Source of the DNA: Branchipolynoe longqiensis
Taxonomy: Eukaryota > Annelida > Polychaeta > Phyllodocida > Polynoidae
Direction: 5' to 3'
DNA length: 64,000 nt
NCBI GenBank assembly: GCA_030323885.1
Contig: CM059186.1
Coordinates: 20,622,998-20,686,997, forward strand
This document shows positions 55,060 to 64,000 of the stretch, one piece after another. Within the stretch, counting starts at the first letter, position 1, and every line of letters begins with the position of its first letter. The notes under the pieces were generated by a model, which made no database searches, was not told the DNA's origin, and worked only from the letters and a program-made list of their open reading frames with translations. Position numbers and translations under genes: made by a program.

Positions 55060-56475
55060 GTAATTATCAGTCGCCTCCTCCAGCCTTATATCAATGGACA
55101 AATGCAACTGATGCTTTTCTGTTCGCACCACCTCGTCCCGGCTGTCTGTAATTATCAGTCGCCTCCTCCAGCCTTATATCAATGGACAAATGCGACTGAT
55201 GATTTTCTATTCGCACCACCTTGAAGACTGCTTCCTAACAGGTCCGCCGCATAAACCTACATGTTTGCACCGTCCCATTTTTCATATTTCTCATGAAGAC
55301 CGTAATTATCAGTCGCCTCCTCCAGCCTTATATCAATGGACAAATGCGACTGATGCTTTTCTGTTCGCACCACCTTGTCCCGGCTGTCTGTAATTATCAG
55401 TCGCCTCCTCCAGCCTTATATCAATGGACAAATGCGACTGATGATTTTCTATTCGCACCACCTTGAAGACTGCTTCCTAACAGGTCCGCCGCATAAACCT
55501 ACATGTTTGCACCGTCCCATTTTTCATATTTCTCATGAAGACCGTAATTATCAGTCGCCTCCTCCAGCCTTATATCAATGGACAAATGCGACTGATGCTT
55601 TTCTGTTCGCACCACCTTGTCCCGGCTGTCTGTAATTATCAGTCGCCTCCTCCAGCCTTATATCAATGGACAAATGCGACTGATGATTTTCTATTCGCAC
55701 CACCTTGAAGACTGCTTCCTAACAGGTCCGCCGCATAAACCTACATGTTTGCACCGTCCCATTTTTCATATTTCTCATGAAGACCATAATTATCAGTCGC
55801 CTCCTCCAGCCTTATATCAATGGACAAATGCAACTGATGCTTTTCTGTTCGCACCACCTCGTCCCGGCTGTCTGTAATTATCAGTCGCCTCCTCCAGCCT
55901 TATATCAATGGACAAATGCGACTGATGATTTTCTATTCGCACCACCTTGAAGACTGCTTCCTAACAGGTCCGCCGCATAAACCTACATGTTTGCACCGTC
56001 CCATTTTTCATATTTCTCATGAAGACCTTAATTATCAGTCGCCTCCTCCAGCCTTATATCAATGGACAAATGCAACTGATGCTTTTCTGTTCGCACCACC
56101 TCGTCCCGGCTGTCTGTAATTATCAGTCGCCTCCTCCAGCCTTATATCAATGGACAAATGCGACTGATGATTTTCTATTCGCACCACCTTGAAGACTGCT
56201 TCCTAACAGGTCCGCCGCATAAACCTACATGTTTGCACCGTCCCATTTTTCATATTTCTCATGAAGACCGTAATTATCAGTCGCCTCCTCCAGCCTTATA
56301 TCAATGGACAAATGCAACTGATGCTTTTCTGTTCGCACCACCTTGTCCCGGCTGTCTGTAATTATCAGTCGCCTCCTCCAGCCTTATATCAATGGACAAA
56401 TGCGACTGGTGATTTTCTATTCGCACCACCTTGAAGACTGCTTCCTAACAGGTCCGCCGCATAAACCTACATGTT
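55060..56475 (+). repeat. 242-bp satellite, about 5.5 higher-order units
   Basis: Each 242-bp unit contains two related halves. Both start taattatcagtcgcctcctc and contain tatcaatggacaaatgc. One half ends cgtcccggctgtctg and the other ttgaagactgcttcctaaca, then gcaccgtcccatttttcat. Units begin at about 55149, 55391, 55633, 55875, 56117 and 56359 with few differences. The 67- or 86-codon frames repeated in each unit are by-products. The array stops in ca/ga microsatellite, then a gap, so its true length is unknown. Confidence 0.93.
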
Positions 56476-56749
56476 TACACACAGAGAGACACACACACAG
56501 ACACACACACAGAGACACACACACAGAGACACAGATACACACACAGAGACACACACAGAGACACACACACAGACACAACACAGAGACACAACACACAGAC
56601 ACACACACACAGACACACACAGAGACACACACACAGACATACACACAGACACAGAGGCACACACACAGACACAGAGACACACATACAGACACACACAGAA
56701 ACACAGAGACACACACACACAGACACACACACACAGACACAGAGACTAT
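56476..56749 (+). repeat. (acacagag)n microsatellite
   Basis: Continuous from the last satellite unit, mid-unit (catgttt|acacacagag), up to the gap. Confidence 0.9.
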
Positions 56750-57248
56750 NNNNNNNNNNNNNNNNNNNNNNNNNNNNNNNNNNNNNNNNNNNNNNNNNNN
56801 NNNNNNNNNNNNNNNNNNNNNNNNNNNNNNNNNNNNNNNNNNNNNNNNNNNNNNNNNNNNNNNNNNNNNNNNNNNNNNNNNNNNNNNNNNNNNNNNNNNN
56901 NNNNNNNNNNNNNNNNNNNNNNNNNNNNNNNNNNNNNNNNNNNNNNNNNNNNNNNNNNNNNNNNNNNNNNNNNNNNNNNNNNNNNNNNNNNNNNNNNNNN
57001 NNNNNNNNNNNNNNNNNNNNNNNNNNNNNNNNNNNNNNNNNNNNNNNNNNNNNNNNNNNNNNNNNNNNNNNNNNNNNNNNNNNNNNNNNNNNNNNNNNNN
57101 NNNNNNNNNNNNNNNNNNNNNNNNNNNNNNNNNNNNNNNNNNNNNNNNNNNNNNNNNNNNNNNNNNNNNNNNNNNNNNNNNNNNNNNNNNNNNNNNNNNN
57201 NNNNNNNNNNNNNNNNNNNNNNNNNNNNNNNNNNNNNNNNNNNNNNNN
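56750..57248. other. Assembly gap (about 500 N)
   Basis: Run of N directly after the microsatellite. It probably marks a collapsed or unresolved satellite. Confidence 0.98.
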
Positions 57249-57590
57249 ACAGCGCGGGGCGGGGGAGGGTCTCTTCCTCTCCTCGCATCAAACGTAATGC
57301 TACGCATTACGACCAAGCTTGCGTGAGGGTGCTTGTTTTCAAGGCTGGACAGGTGTGAAACCGCCCTGTTTACTGTTTAATATTTTGTGTTCGTTTAGGT
57401 GGTCCATAATATGTCTATGCAATATTTTTTCGATTAGTTTACCAGGCAGTGGAGATTGGACTATAGTTTGCCAGCACCTGTTTATCCCCTCCTTTTTGGA
57501 ACGGTGTTACTTTGGCTAGTTTCCAACAGTGCACATAAGTACCTTCTGTGAACGATTTGTTGTATAGATTACCTATAACATCTAGTTATG
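57249..57590. other. Unique sequence, possible LINE RT remnant
   Basis: 57395-57535 on the minus strand reads, with breaks, like ...NGYLCALLETSQSNTVPKRRG, reminiscent of LINE RT N-terminal text, but too short and degraded to call firmly. Confidence 0.2.
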
Positions 57591-57594
57591 TATA

Positions 57595-58485
57595 ACCTCA
57601 AGGTACATAGCTACATGTCCATGACAACAACCTCAAGGTATATAGCTACACGTTCATGACACCAACCTCAAGGTATGTAGATTCATGTCCAAGACAACAA
57701 CCTCAAGGTACATAGCTAAACGTCCATGACAACAACCTCAAGGTACATAGCTAATGTTCATGACTCCAACCTCAAGGTACATAGCTAATGTCCATGACTC
57801 AAAATTCAAGGACTATTGTTACACGTTCATGCCCACAACCTTAAGGTACATAGTTACACATCCATGACTCAAACTTTAAGGTACATAGCTAATGTCCATG
57901 ACAACAGCCTCAAGGTGCATAGCTAATGTCCATGACAACAACCTCAAGGTACATAGCTACATGTCCATGACAACAACCTCAAGGTACATAGCTACATGTC
58001 CATGACAACAACCTCAAGGTACATAGCTACATGTCCATGACAACAACCTCAAGGTACATAGCTACACATGTATAATAATAACCTCAAGGTACATAGCTAC
58101 AGGTCCATGACAACTTCAAGGTATGTAGCTACACGTCAATGACAACAATTCCAAGGTACATATCTACACATCCATGACAACAACCTCAAGGTACATAGCT
58201 ATACTTCCATCACAACAACTTCAAGGTACATAGCTACACATCCATGACAACAACTTCAAGGTGCAAAGCTACACGACCATGACAACAACCTCAAGGTACA
58301 TAGCTACACGTCCATGACAACAACCTCACAGTACATAGCTACACATCCATAAATACAACCTCAAGGTACATAGTTACACGCCCATAATAACAACCTCAAG
58401 GTACATAGTTACACGTCCATGAAAACACCCTCAAGGTACATGGATACACATCCATAACCACAACTTCAAGGCACATACTTTCTGA
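57595..58485 (+). repeat. 35-37-bp minisatellite (cctcaaggtacatagctacacg)
   Basis: About 24 units of catgacaacaacctcaagg followed by tacatagctacacgtc, with moderate divergence. Confidence 0.92.
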
Positions 58486-58754
58486 CATAAGACCTAGTTC
58501 CTGATATAACGCATACAATAGGAGTCAGCAGAGTACCTACCTTCGGTCATATACAAAGGACTTGCTCTGTATGCACATACTACAAATACCAGCAAGTTTC
58601 AGCAGTTTCCAAGGCTACTACAAACAATAATACATAATAACCACTACCTACTCAGCCGTACCAATCAAACGCTCGAATTTTGCCCACGTGACCACTAATC
58701 ATGCAAATCACCTTCATTTACACCCATTCCTTTATGTTTGCACTTGCTTCCCGG

Positions 58755-59045
58755 GAGTGGGCCATGTCCATCTGTGAAGCTGTCGATCATCTGATCGATC
58801 CTTTTCAGTGGACACATTTGCAGTTTGGGCTATTTTCCGTTCCAACAAATGGTCCACAACTGGTTCATCAAAGGCTGTGGTATGTGCTGTCCAGTCTGTG
58901 GGAAAGTGCATTTAAAAGACCCATTGCTGCCTATCAGAAAGAGTACCCTATGTGGTGGTAGCGGAATTCCTAAAAGAAATAAGTCAGAGTGGCCATATGT
59001 TTGACATCCAATAGAGGCATCGTTAGGTAAAAGAAGCTTTAACTT
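58755..59045 (+). mobile_element. SINE family B copy
   Basis: gggccatgtccatctgtgaa head, catctgatcgatccttttc, gtggtatgtgctgtccagtc, gaggcatcgttaggtaaaag end. Confidence 0.85.
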
Positions 59046-59409
59046 TTTTGTGCATTTACTTCCCACACCTCTGTCTGTCGACTGGTGGCCTATATCTGAG
59101 CTGCCTTTCGCTGTAACCACCTGCTACAACTTCTGATATATGCTGGTAGCTATCAGACAGTTGCCTCCTGCCACCTCTCAATTTTGCATAAATAACCAGC
59201 AGCACATATGTCCCATAACCACCTCACCGCAGGTTTATGCGCATACAAGGTCACTGTCCTCGCAACAAATCTATAGGATTTCCACCAACAACGTGCCCTC
59301 TGATGGCAGTGACGATAGTCTTGTGTGTAGCAGCTCATTGTGCAGCATGCTTTGTGGGAAAGGTCTTATAGAGGAGTTCCACCAACTAATTTTGTGTATA
59401 GCAGCTCAC

Positions 59410-59795
59410 TGTCAAAGACCCTATAATACTAAGATGGCTCACTCTCTATCTCTCCCATGGTAATGTAAATTTCGCATTGCCACCTTGTGGTGGGTTTGAT
59501 CAGCCCGGCTGCTGGTTGGTGTTTCACATGTAAACACATACAATTATATTATACATGTGATAGGTAAGTATGAATACACATCAATATGAAATTGCTATGA
59601 ACAAATACACATTATCATCAGCATCATCATCATCACCATCATCACACACCTTTCACATTCATATAAACATTTATACATATAATATAGCAACTGTTTAACC
59701 AAGAGAACAGCCAGCGCACCAAGTGGTGGGTTTGATCATTTTGATTATACAGTACAGGCTGAGTGAGCCGTCTTAGTATTATAGGGTCTTTGTCA
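59410..59795. repeat. Inverted repeat arms of about 32 bp
   Basis: aaagaccctataatactaag (59415-) is inverted at 59768-59790 (cttagtattatagggtcttt), with gtggtgggtttgatca repeated directly between them. Unclassified foldback. Confidence 0.6.
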
Positions 59796-60430
59796 CTGTG
59801 CAGGATGTTCTGTATGGGACAGTTTTTATATATAGAGTATTTCCACCAGTTGGCAGCAGCTCACTGTACAAACTCCACATAAAAGGTCGATTACCCTGAT
59901 TCTCGAGTACCCTGCAATATGTTGACTTGGGTGTCCGAGAGAGATCCTCCAATCTCTGTTTCCACTGCACTGGATGAAAGTGGATTAATCTAATCATCTA
60001 ATGACGCACTTGGAGCAGAATGCTTCGGGTAGCCGATACGGAGACAGAGACAGGTAGATACATATATATTTACATTAAATCAGTGCCGATGCAAGGCCAT
60101 GAAATCTACACATTTGAGCAGAACATTTTTGAATGTTAGTTTTTTTAGATAAATAAATAATGTTCATTGTCATATTTTCTTATGCAGGTTAGCACCTGCA
60201 GGTTAGCATCCTGGTTAACACTCTATGTGCAACAACAACAAAACATGAACAGGTGTAACTTTACCTACAAGTAGGTATATGGAATCACTGATTCAAAGGG
60301 AAGCTTTGAGAGGCTACTGCCCTCAGTGGGCCTCATGATACTATTCCATTTCAATGGATTGTTTGGTGTGCTTTCATTATCAATTTACCCACCAACTCGG
60401 ACTGAGCAAATAAAATAAGTGTTTCGATAA
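59796..60430. other. Unique sequence
   Basis: No gene or known repeat recognised. Confidence 0.35.
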
Positions 60431-60435
60431 CAGCG

Positions 60436-60672
60436 GAAAATGTGGAGGGGAGAGATCAGTCTCGTGCAATTCAGAGCGAGTCTGGTGACCGGAAACGGTA
60501 TCCTTTGCAAGGATCAGATGGAAACCATTTGAAAGAAGATTATTTGAGAAAGCTTGCTGGAGTGAAATTAAAGAAGTGGTTGTGGGAGTACTCTGAAGAC
60601 GCAGGACGGGTAATAAGAACGAGTTCAGGGATGGACAGGGTTTGTTTCCTGATGGAAGCTTTGATGAATTAA
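60436..60672 (+). pseudogene. Unidentified short reading frame, possible transposon remnant
   Basis: A frame with balanced amino-acid composition (SGDRKRYPLQGSDGNHLKED; LRKLAGVKLKKWLWEYSEDA) sits in otherwise non-coding DNA and ends at 60672. A neighbouring frame continues FPDGSFDELIGVLHPMN, suggesting a frameshift near 60630. I do not recognise a family. It is followed at 60690-60780 by a minus-strand SINE A piece. Confidence 0.25.
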
Positions 60673-60689
60673 TTGGGGTTCTGCACCCT

Positions 60690-60790
60690 ATGAACATTTG
60701 GGGTCAGTACATGACGAATTATGGCAGTGCGCACTCATGGCAGTTTTATAGTGCCGCCGCATTCAAATGCCATGCTACCGGGACCATGCT
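60690..60790 (-). mobile_element. SINE family A body fragment
   Basis: ggcagtgcgcactcatggca, tttatagtgccgccgc, catgctaccgggaccatg. Confidence 0.6.
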
Positions 60791-61009
60791 GTTTGTTACA
60801 GAACTAGCTAGGCCACCCCATAGGCTTCCGAGGGATGGAAATGATGAGGTTTGTGTGCGTAGAAGTGTGGCTAAGGCAAGTGATAACAGATTGGAAGAGG
60901 TCAAGGGGCAGGCATTAGTAAGTAGGTGGAAGTAGAAATAGCTAAGAGGAAGTAATAGCAGATAAGAGAAAGTAAGAGGAGATGAAAATAGATAGGAGTA
61001 GGTATGAGC

Positions 61010-61292
61010 TTTGATGCTGAGATATAGAGGAGGATGACCAGGGCTAGCACATCTTTCGGCTGACTAGGACAGAGACTCTGGCACAACCACCATGTGTCCA
61101 CACAGGCGAAAGGCATGATCTACTCTGCAATCGTACTATCCACCCTAGTATATGGAGCTGAGGCCTGAACAGTGTACATATGGCAGGTGAAAAAGCTGCA
61201 AGCCTTCATGATGCGACATCTGAGTTCGATCTTGAGGATAACCTGGAAGGACAAAGTGACAAACATTGCGACCGACAGCATGATGATGATGT
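61010..61292 (+). pseudogene. LINE reverse-transcriptase C-terminal fragment
   Basis: Reads, with stops, KGMIYSAIVLSTLVYGAEA, stop, TVYIWQVKKLQAFMMRHLSS, then ILRITWKDKVTN. This is the region after the RT catalytic box in many animal LINE ORF2 proteins (ST-L-YG-E-WT pattern, with the Trp codon changed to TGA). It then jumps directly to the 3' tail (attgcgaccgacagcatgatg) also seen at 43530 and 10060. It is an internally deleted copy. Confidence 0.75.
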
Positions 61293-61304
61293 TGAGGTAT
61301 GAGT

Positions 61305-62205
61305 AGGTAGGGATAGATAGGAGCAGATAGGAACAGACAGGAACAGATAGGAGCAGATCCGAGGGGGAAGGAACATATAGTAGATAGGAGCAGATAGGAG
61401 ATATCAGCAGATAGGAGACATCAGCAGATAGGAGATATCAGCAGATATGATCAGATATGAGTAGATATGAACATGTATGAACAGATATGAACATATATGA
61501 ACAGATAAGAGCAGATAGGAGCAGATTTAAGGAGGTAGGAACAGATAGGAGCAGATATGACCAGACATGGGCAGACACAACTAGATCTAGATCCGAGGAG
61601 GAATGAGCATATAGTAGGTGGGGGGTAGGAGCAGATAACAGCAAACCGAAGGAGATAGGATCAAACGGGAGCAGATAGGAATAAGTAGGAGCAAGTTGGA
61701 ACAGACATGGGCAAAAATGAGCAGATAGGAGTAGGTAGGAGCACATACATTGAACATGGAGCAGATTGGAGTATAAACGAGCAGATACGATGGAGTATGA
61801 GCAGATAGAAACAGCTAGTAGCTGATACAAGGAGGTAAGAACAGGTACAAGGAGGTAAGAACAGATACAAGGAGGTAAGGACAGATACAAGGAGGGAAGA
61901 TCAGATACAATGAGGTAAGAGCAGATACAAGGAGCTAAAGGCAGATACAAGGAGGTAAGAACAGATACAAGGAGGTAAGAGCAGATACAAGGAGCTAAGG
62001 GCAGATACAAGGAGGTAAGAGAAGATACAAGGAGGTAAGACCAGATAGGAGGTAAGAGCAAATACAAGGAGGTAGCAGCAGATAAAAGGAGGAAAGATCA
62101 GATACAAAGAGGTAAGGGCAGATACAAGGAGGTAAGAACAGATACAAGGAGGAAAGACCAGATACAAGGAGGTATGGGCAGATATAAGGATGTAGATACA
62201 TACTG
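61305..62205 (+). repeat. Minisatellite (agatacaaggaggtaag; ataggagcag)
   Basis: About 16-bp purine-rich units, regular at 61820-62200. Minus-strand frames (CSYLLVSALTSLYLLLPP) mimic membrane proteins but are repeats. Confidence 0.92.
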
Positions 62206-63189
62206 CATGTGTTTAAATTGAAAAAGTCCAATATGCGTCTTAATAGCTGTTTTAGGTTCATACTCCTGTCACACTATGACGTAACAAGCCAAAGTGAGTC
62301 TAACGTGGTCATTTTTCGTCATTACGTTGGGTTACGTCATGATGATGTCAGAATGACGTTAGAATGATGCCGAGCTACATCACATTACGTCGTGTTACGT
62401 CGAGTTACGTCAAGGTTTTGGACATGTTCAAAACTTTCGACGTAGGTCGAACGTAAGGGTTTACGTTCGCCGTAAGTTCTGTTCATGTTCAGTGAACGTC
62501 AAGGACGTTAAACGGATGTTATTTCAATGGTGCTCACTACGTTCAACTACGTTCCACTACGTTGACCCACATTAAACCGAGTGCAAATGGCCACGTGGCA
62601 TAATGGGAACGTCAGGAGAACGTCAGGAGAACGTCAGGAGAACGTCAGGAGAACATCAGGAGAACGTGCATTCAACATACGTTCAATGTCTCATGACGTA
62701 TCTAACATCACGTAATGTTCTTCTGGCGATGGAATAACGTTCATAATGTTCCGTGAGCGTAGTGACATTGCCCAAATTTGCATACTACGCCGAAAAGTTC
62801 AACCTTCTTCACATTCTCCCTATGCTGATGTCATTACATCGTAGTGTGACAGGGCCATTACTTTCCTCATCTACCATTACCTGCCAATAACCAGATTTTA
62901 GGTCTAGTGTGGTAAACATTTTAGCTCCATCAAGTTGATCAAAAATATCCTGTATCCTGGGCAGAGGAAAAGCATCTTTAGTTGTCACTGCATTTAGCTT
63001 ACAATAGTCCCCACAAAGACGAATGCTACCATCCTTTTTGGCACAATAGCGAATGGTGAACTACAACTTGCCTCTATAATATCCTCTTCAAGCATTCTAT
63101 TTAACTCTTTTTCCACAAGATGTCATATACTCAAAGGTATCCTATAAGGTCTCTGATTAACAGGATATGCATTACCCGTATCACTATGC
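62205..63189 (-). pseudogene. Ty3/Gypsy reverse transcriptase N-terminal part, interrupted
   Basis: Minus-strand pieces 63189-62861 and 62257-62205 flank a MITE. The first encodes the RT entry region: [20 protein letters not shown], then [36 protein letters not shown] and the motif-A block [12 protein letters not shown] with the first catalytic Asp. The second piece continues with PKTAIKTHIGLFQFK. Damage: a TGA near the start (IPLSI-stop-HLV) and one A missing in an A-run at PKK. Beyond 62205 the sequence enters a minisatellite, so the active-site DD box is lost. Dead element. Confidence 0.85.
62261..62857. mobile_element. MITE family M1 copy 4, 597 bp, inside Gypsy RT
   Basis: TACTCCTGTCACACTATGAC to GTAGTGTGACAGGGCCA. 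TCA at 62258-62260 and TTA at 62858-62860. Contains aacgtcaggag units at 62608-62660. Confidence 0.9.
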
Positions 63190-63203
63190 ATCTGTACAAC
63201 CTA

Positions 63204-63545
63204 TACCAGACGGGATGGCCGAATGAGTTAGAGCGTCCGTCTCCCGTGCTGGTAGATCGTGGGGTCGTGGGTTCGAGTCCCGGTCGAGTCAAACCAATGA
63301 CTTTAAAATTGATACTTGTCACTTCCTAGCCAGGCGCTCGGCATTATTAGGATAGGGCAAGGACTGGTGTGCTCAGTGTCAGGATAATGTGACTGAGTGG
63401 GATACCAGGTCATGGTGCCGGCGGCCTGGTTTCCCAGTGGGACAGCACTATAAAGTCGCCATGAGTGCGCACTGTCACAAGTCGGTACCCGTCCTGATAT
63501 GACCTTAGATGTTGCTAGGACGTGAAACAACAACAAACAAAACAA
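63204..63545 (+). mobile_element. SINE family A, reference copy with 14-bp target duplication
   Basis: tRNA-like head gatggccgaatgagttagag (A box) and gtgggttcgagtcccggtcg (B box) for RNA polymerase III. Body blocks in order: aattgatacttgtcacttcc; ggatagggcaaggactgg; gtcaggataatgtgactgag; caggtcatggtgccgg; cactataaagtcgccatgag; gtcacaagtcggtacccgtc. Tail (aac)n. Flanked by atctgtacaaccta at 63190-63203 and 63546-63559, showing LINE-type retrotransposition into the Gypsy remnant. Confidence 0.93.
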
Positions 63546-63556
63546 ATCTGTACAAC

Positions 63557-64000
63557 CTAACTAGTTCTGAGTTTATCAGGAAACAAAGAAGGAAATTGTA
63601 TCTTCCAATAGTCTAATTCTGGAAGTATACCTGCAATTCCTCTATTTATAGTCTCTAAACCTATCCACTGATTTAAAATATCACACAAGGAAAGAAACTT
63701 ATCCTTATAACTAATTTCAACTGCACAAATTTCCATTACGTCTGTACCTATGAGCATATCAAAGCTCAGTGAATCTACTACAAAGAAAGGACATAATGTA
63801 TCATAAAGAGAAATATACGCTATACCTACAGTAGGAATTAGATGTCCTGACAGAGATCTCAATCTACTACCCGGATACAATTGCCCATCGGATACACCGA
63901 TGTCAATCAAAAATTGGAAAACAGGCAAATGTATCAAACTCTTAGCCCCACCTGAGTCTACAAGACCAGATAAATTATAACCGTCAAATTCGATTTTAAT
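63557..64000 (-). pseudogene. Ty3/Gypsy retropepsin (aspartic protease), partial
   Basis: The minus strand from the window edge reads FDGYNLSGLVDSGGAKSLIH, with the DSG active site of retroviral-type proteases at about 63950, then MLIGTDVME, matching the hydrophobic I/L-G-x-D block that follows in the fold. It ends at a TAG (63557-63559) just before the SINE. It lies upstream of the RT remnant in the element's direction, the normal PR-RT order for Ty3/Gypsy. The N-terminal side continues beyond the window. Confidence 0.85.

Noticed and set aside
55190..56361. Repeated 67- and 86-residue peptides, possible tandem gene family
   Set aside because: Frames recur only because the 242-bp satellite repeats. 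No domain, and the whole unit, not just the frame, is conserved.
55060..56475. CRISPR-like array
   Set aside because: Repeat units are 242 bp with no unique spacers, and the DNA is clearly eukaryotic.
61438..62261. Leu/Ser/Tyr-rich hydrophobic frames
   Set aside because: Minisatellite (agatacaaggaggtaag) read on the minus strand.
63120..63329. 69-codon plus-strand frame over the SINE head
   Set aside because: The frame crosses the Gypsy remnant and SINE boundary, so it is not a gene.

Overview
This window looks like intergenic, transposon-rich DNA from a metazoan, most likely a marine mollusc and possibly a gastropod such as a limpet. The pointers are several tRNA-headed SINE families of molluscan style, a degenerate TTAGGG-type (animal telomere) array, LINE, Ty3/Gypsy and tyrosine-recombinase retroelements, and very abundant mini- and microsatellites. 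I see no convincing host protein-coding exon and no functional tRNA or rRNA gene. The many long open frames are almost all translations of tandem repeats that lack stop codons (for example around 5.8-6.7, 7.5-8.4, 16.3-16.7, 45-46, 49.4-50.5 and 52.7-54 kb). The organism assignment is an inference by eye.

The main gene-bearing object is a tyrosine-recombinase (DIRS-order, Ngaro/PAT-like) retrotransposon on the minus strand, 18137-23303, abutting an assembly gap. Read on the minus strand its order is A1 repeat, gag-like ORF, RT-RNase H, tyrosine recombinase, B1, A2, B2, which is the split-direct-repeat layout. The copy is nearly complete but damaged or recoded. The gag frame breaks at a C9 run. 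The zinc-finger part of gag lies in the pol frame, followed by one in-frame UAG. RT has YCDN in place of YxDD. The recombinase keeps its catalytic residues.

Layout: 0-5 kb, SINE and MITE fragments, a 1.3-kb minisatellite and a TTA-flanked MITE. 5-9 kb, G/C-rich repeats, including a 32-bp tandem array whose unit carries the 14-bp CTCF consensus core. 9-15 kb, MITEs, a LINE 3' end, a solo LTR and satellites. 15-18 kb, G-rich and telomere-like arrays. 18-23.3 kb, the YR element. 24-31 kb, SINEs and MITEs. 31-38 kb, C-rich, GC-box and purine satellites with more SINEs. 38-49 kb, SINEs, nested MITEs and a multi-level foldback structure (44.35-47.1 kb). 49-54 kb, large CA and GA satellites and a second solo LTR. 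54-57 kb, a 242-bp satellite running toward a second gap. 57-62 kb, minisatellites and LINE fragments. 62.2-64 kb, a broken Ty3/Gypsy protease-RT segment carrying a MITE and a SINE.

The strongest theme is nested insertion. Several DNA elements with 3-bp TNA target duplications (PIF/Harbinger-like) sit inside SINEs, other MITEs or the Gypsy RT. The matching empty sites can often be read elsewhere in the same window, so boundaries and relative order of insertion can be deduced directly.
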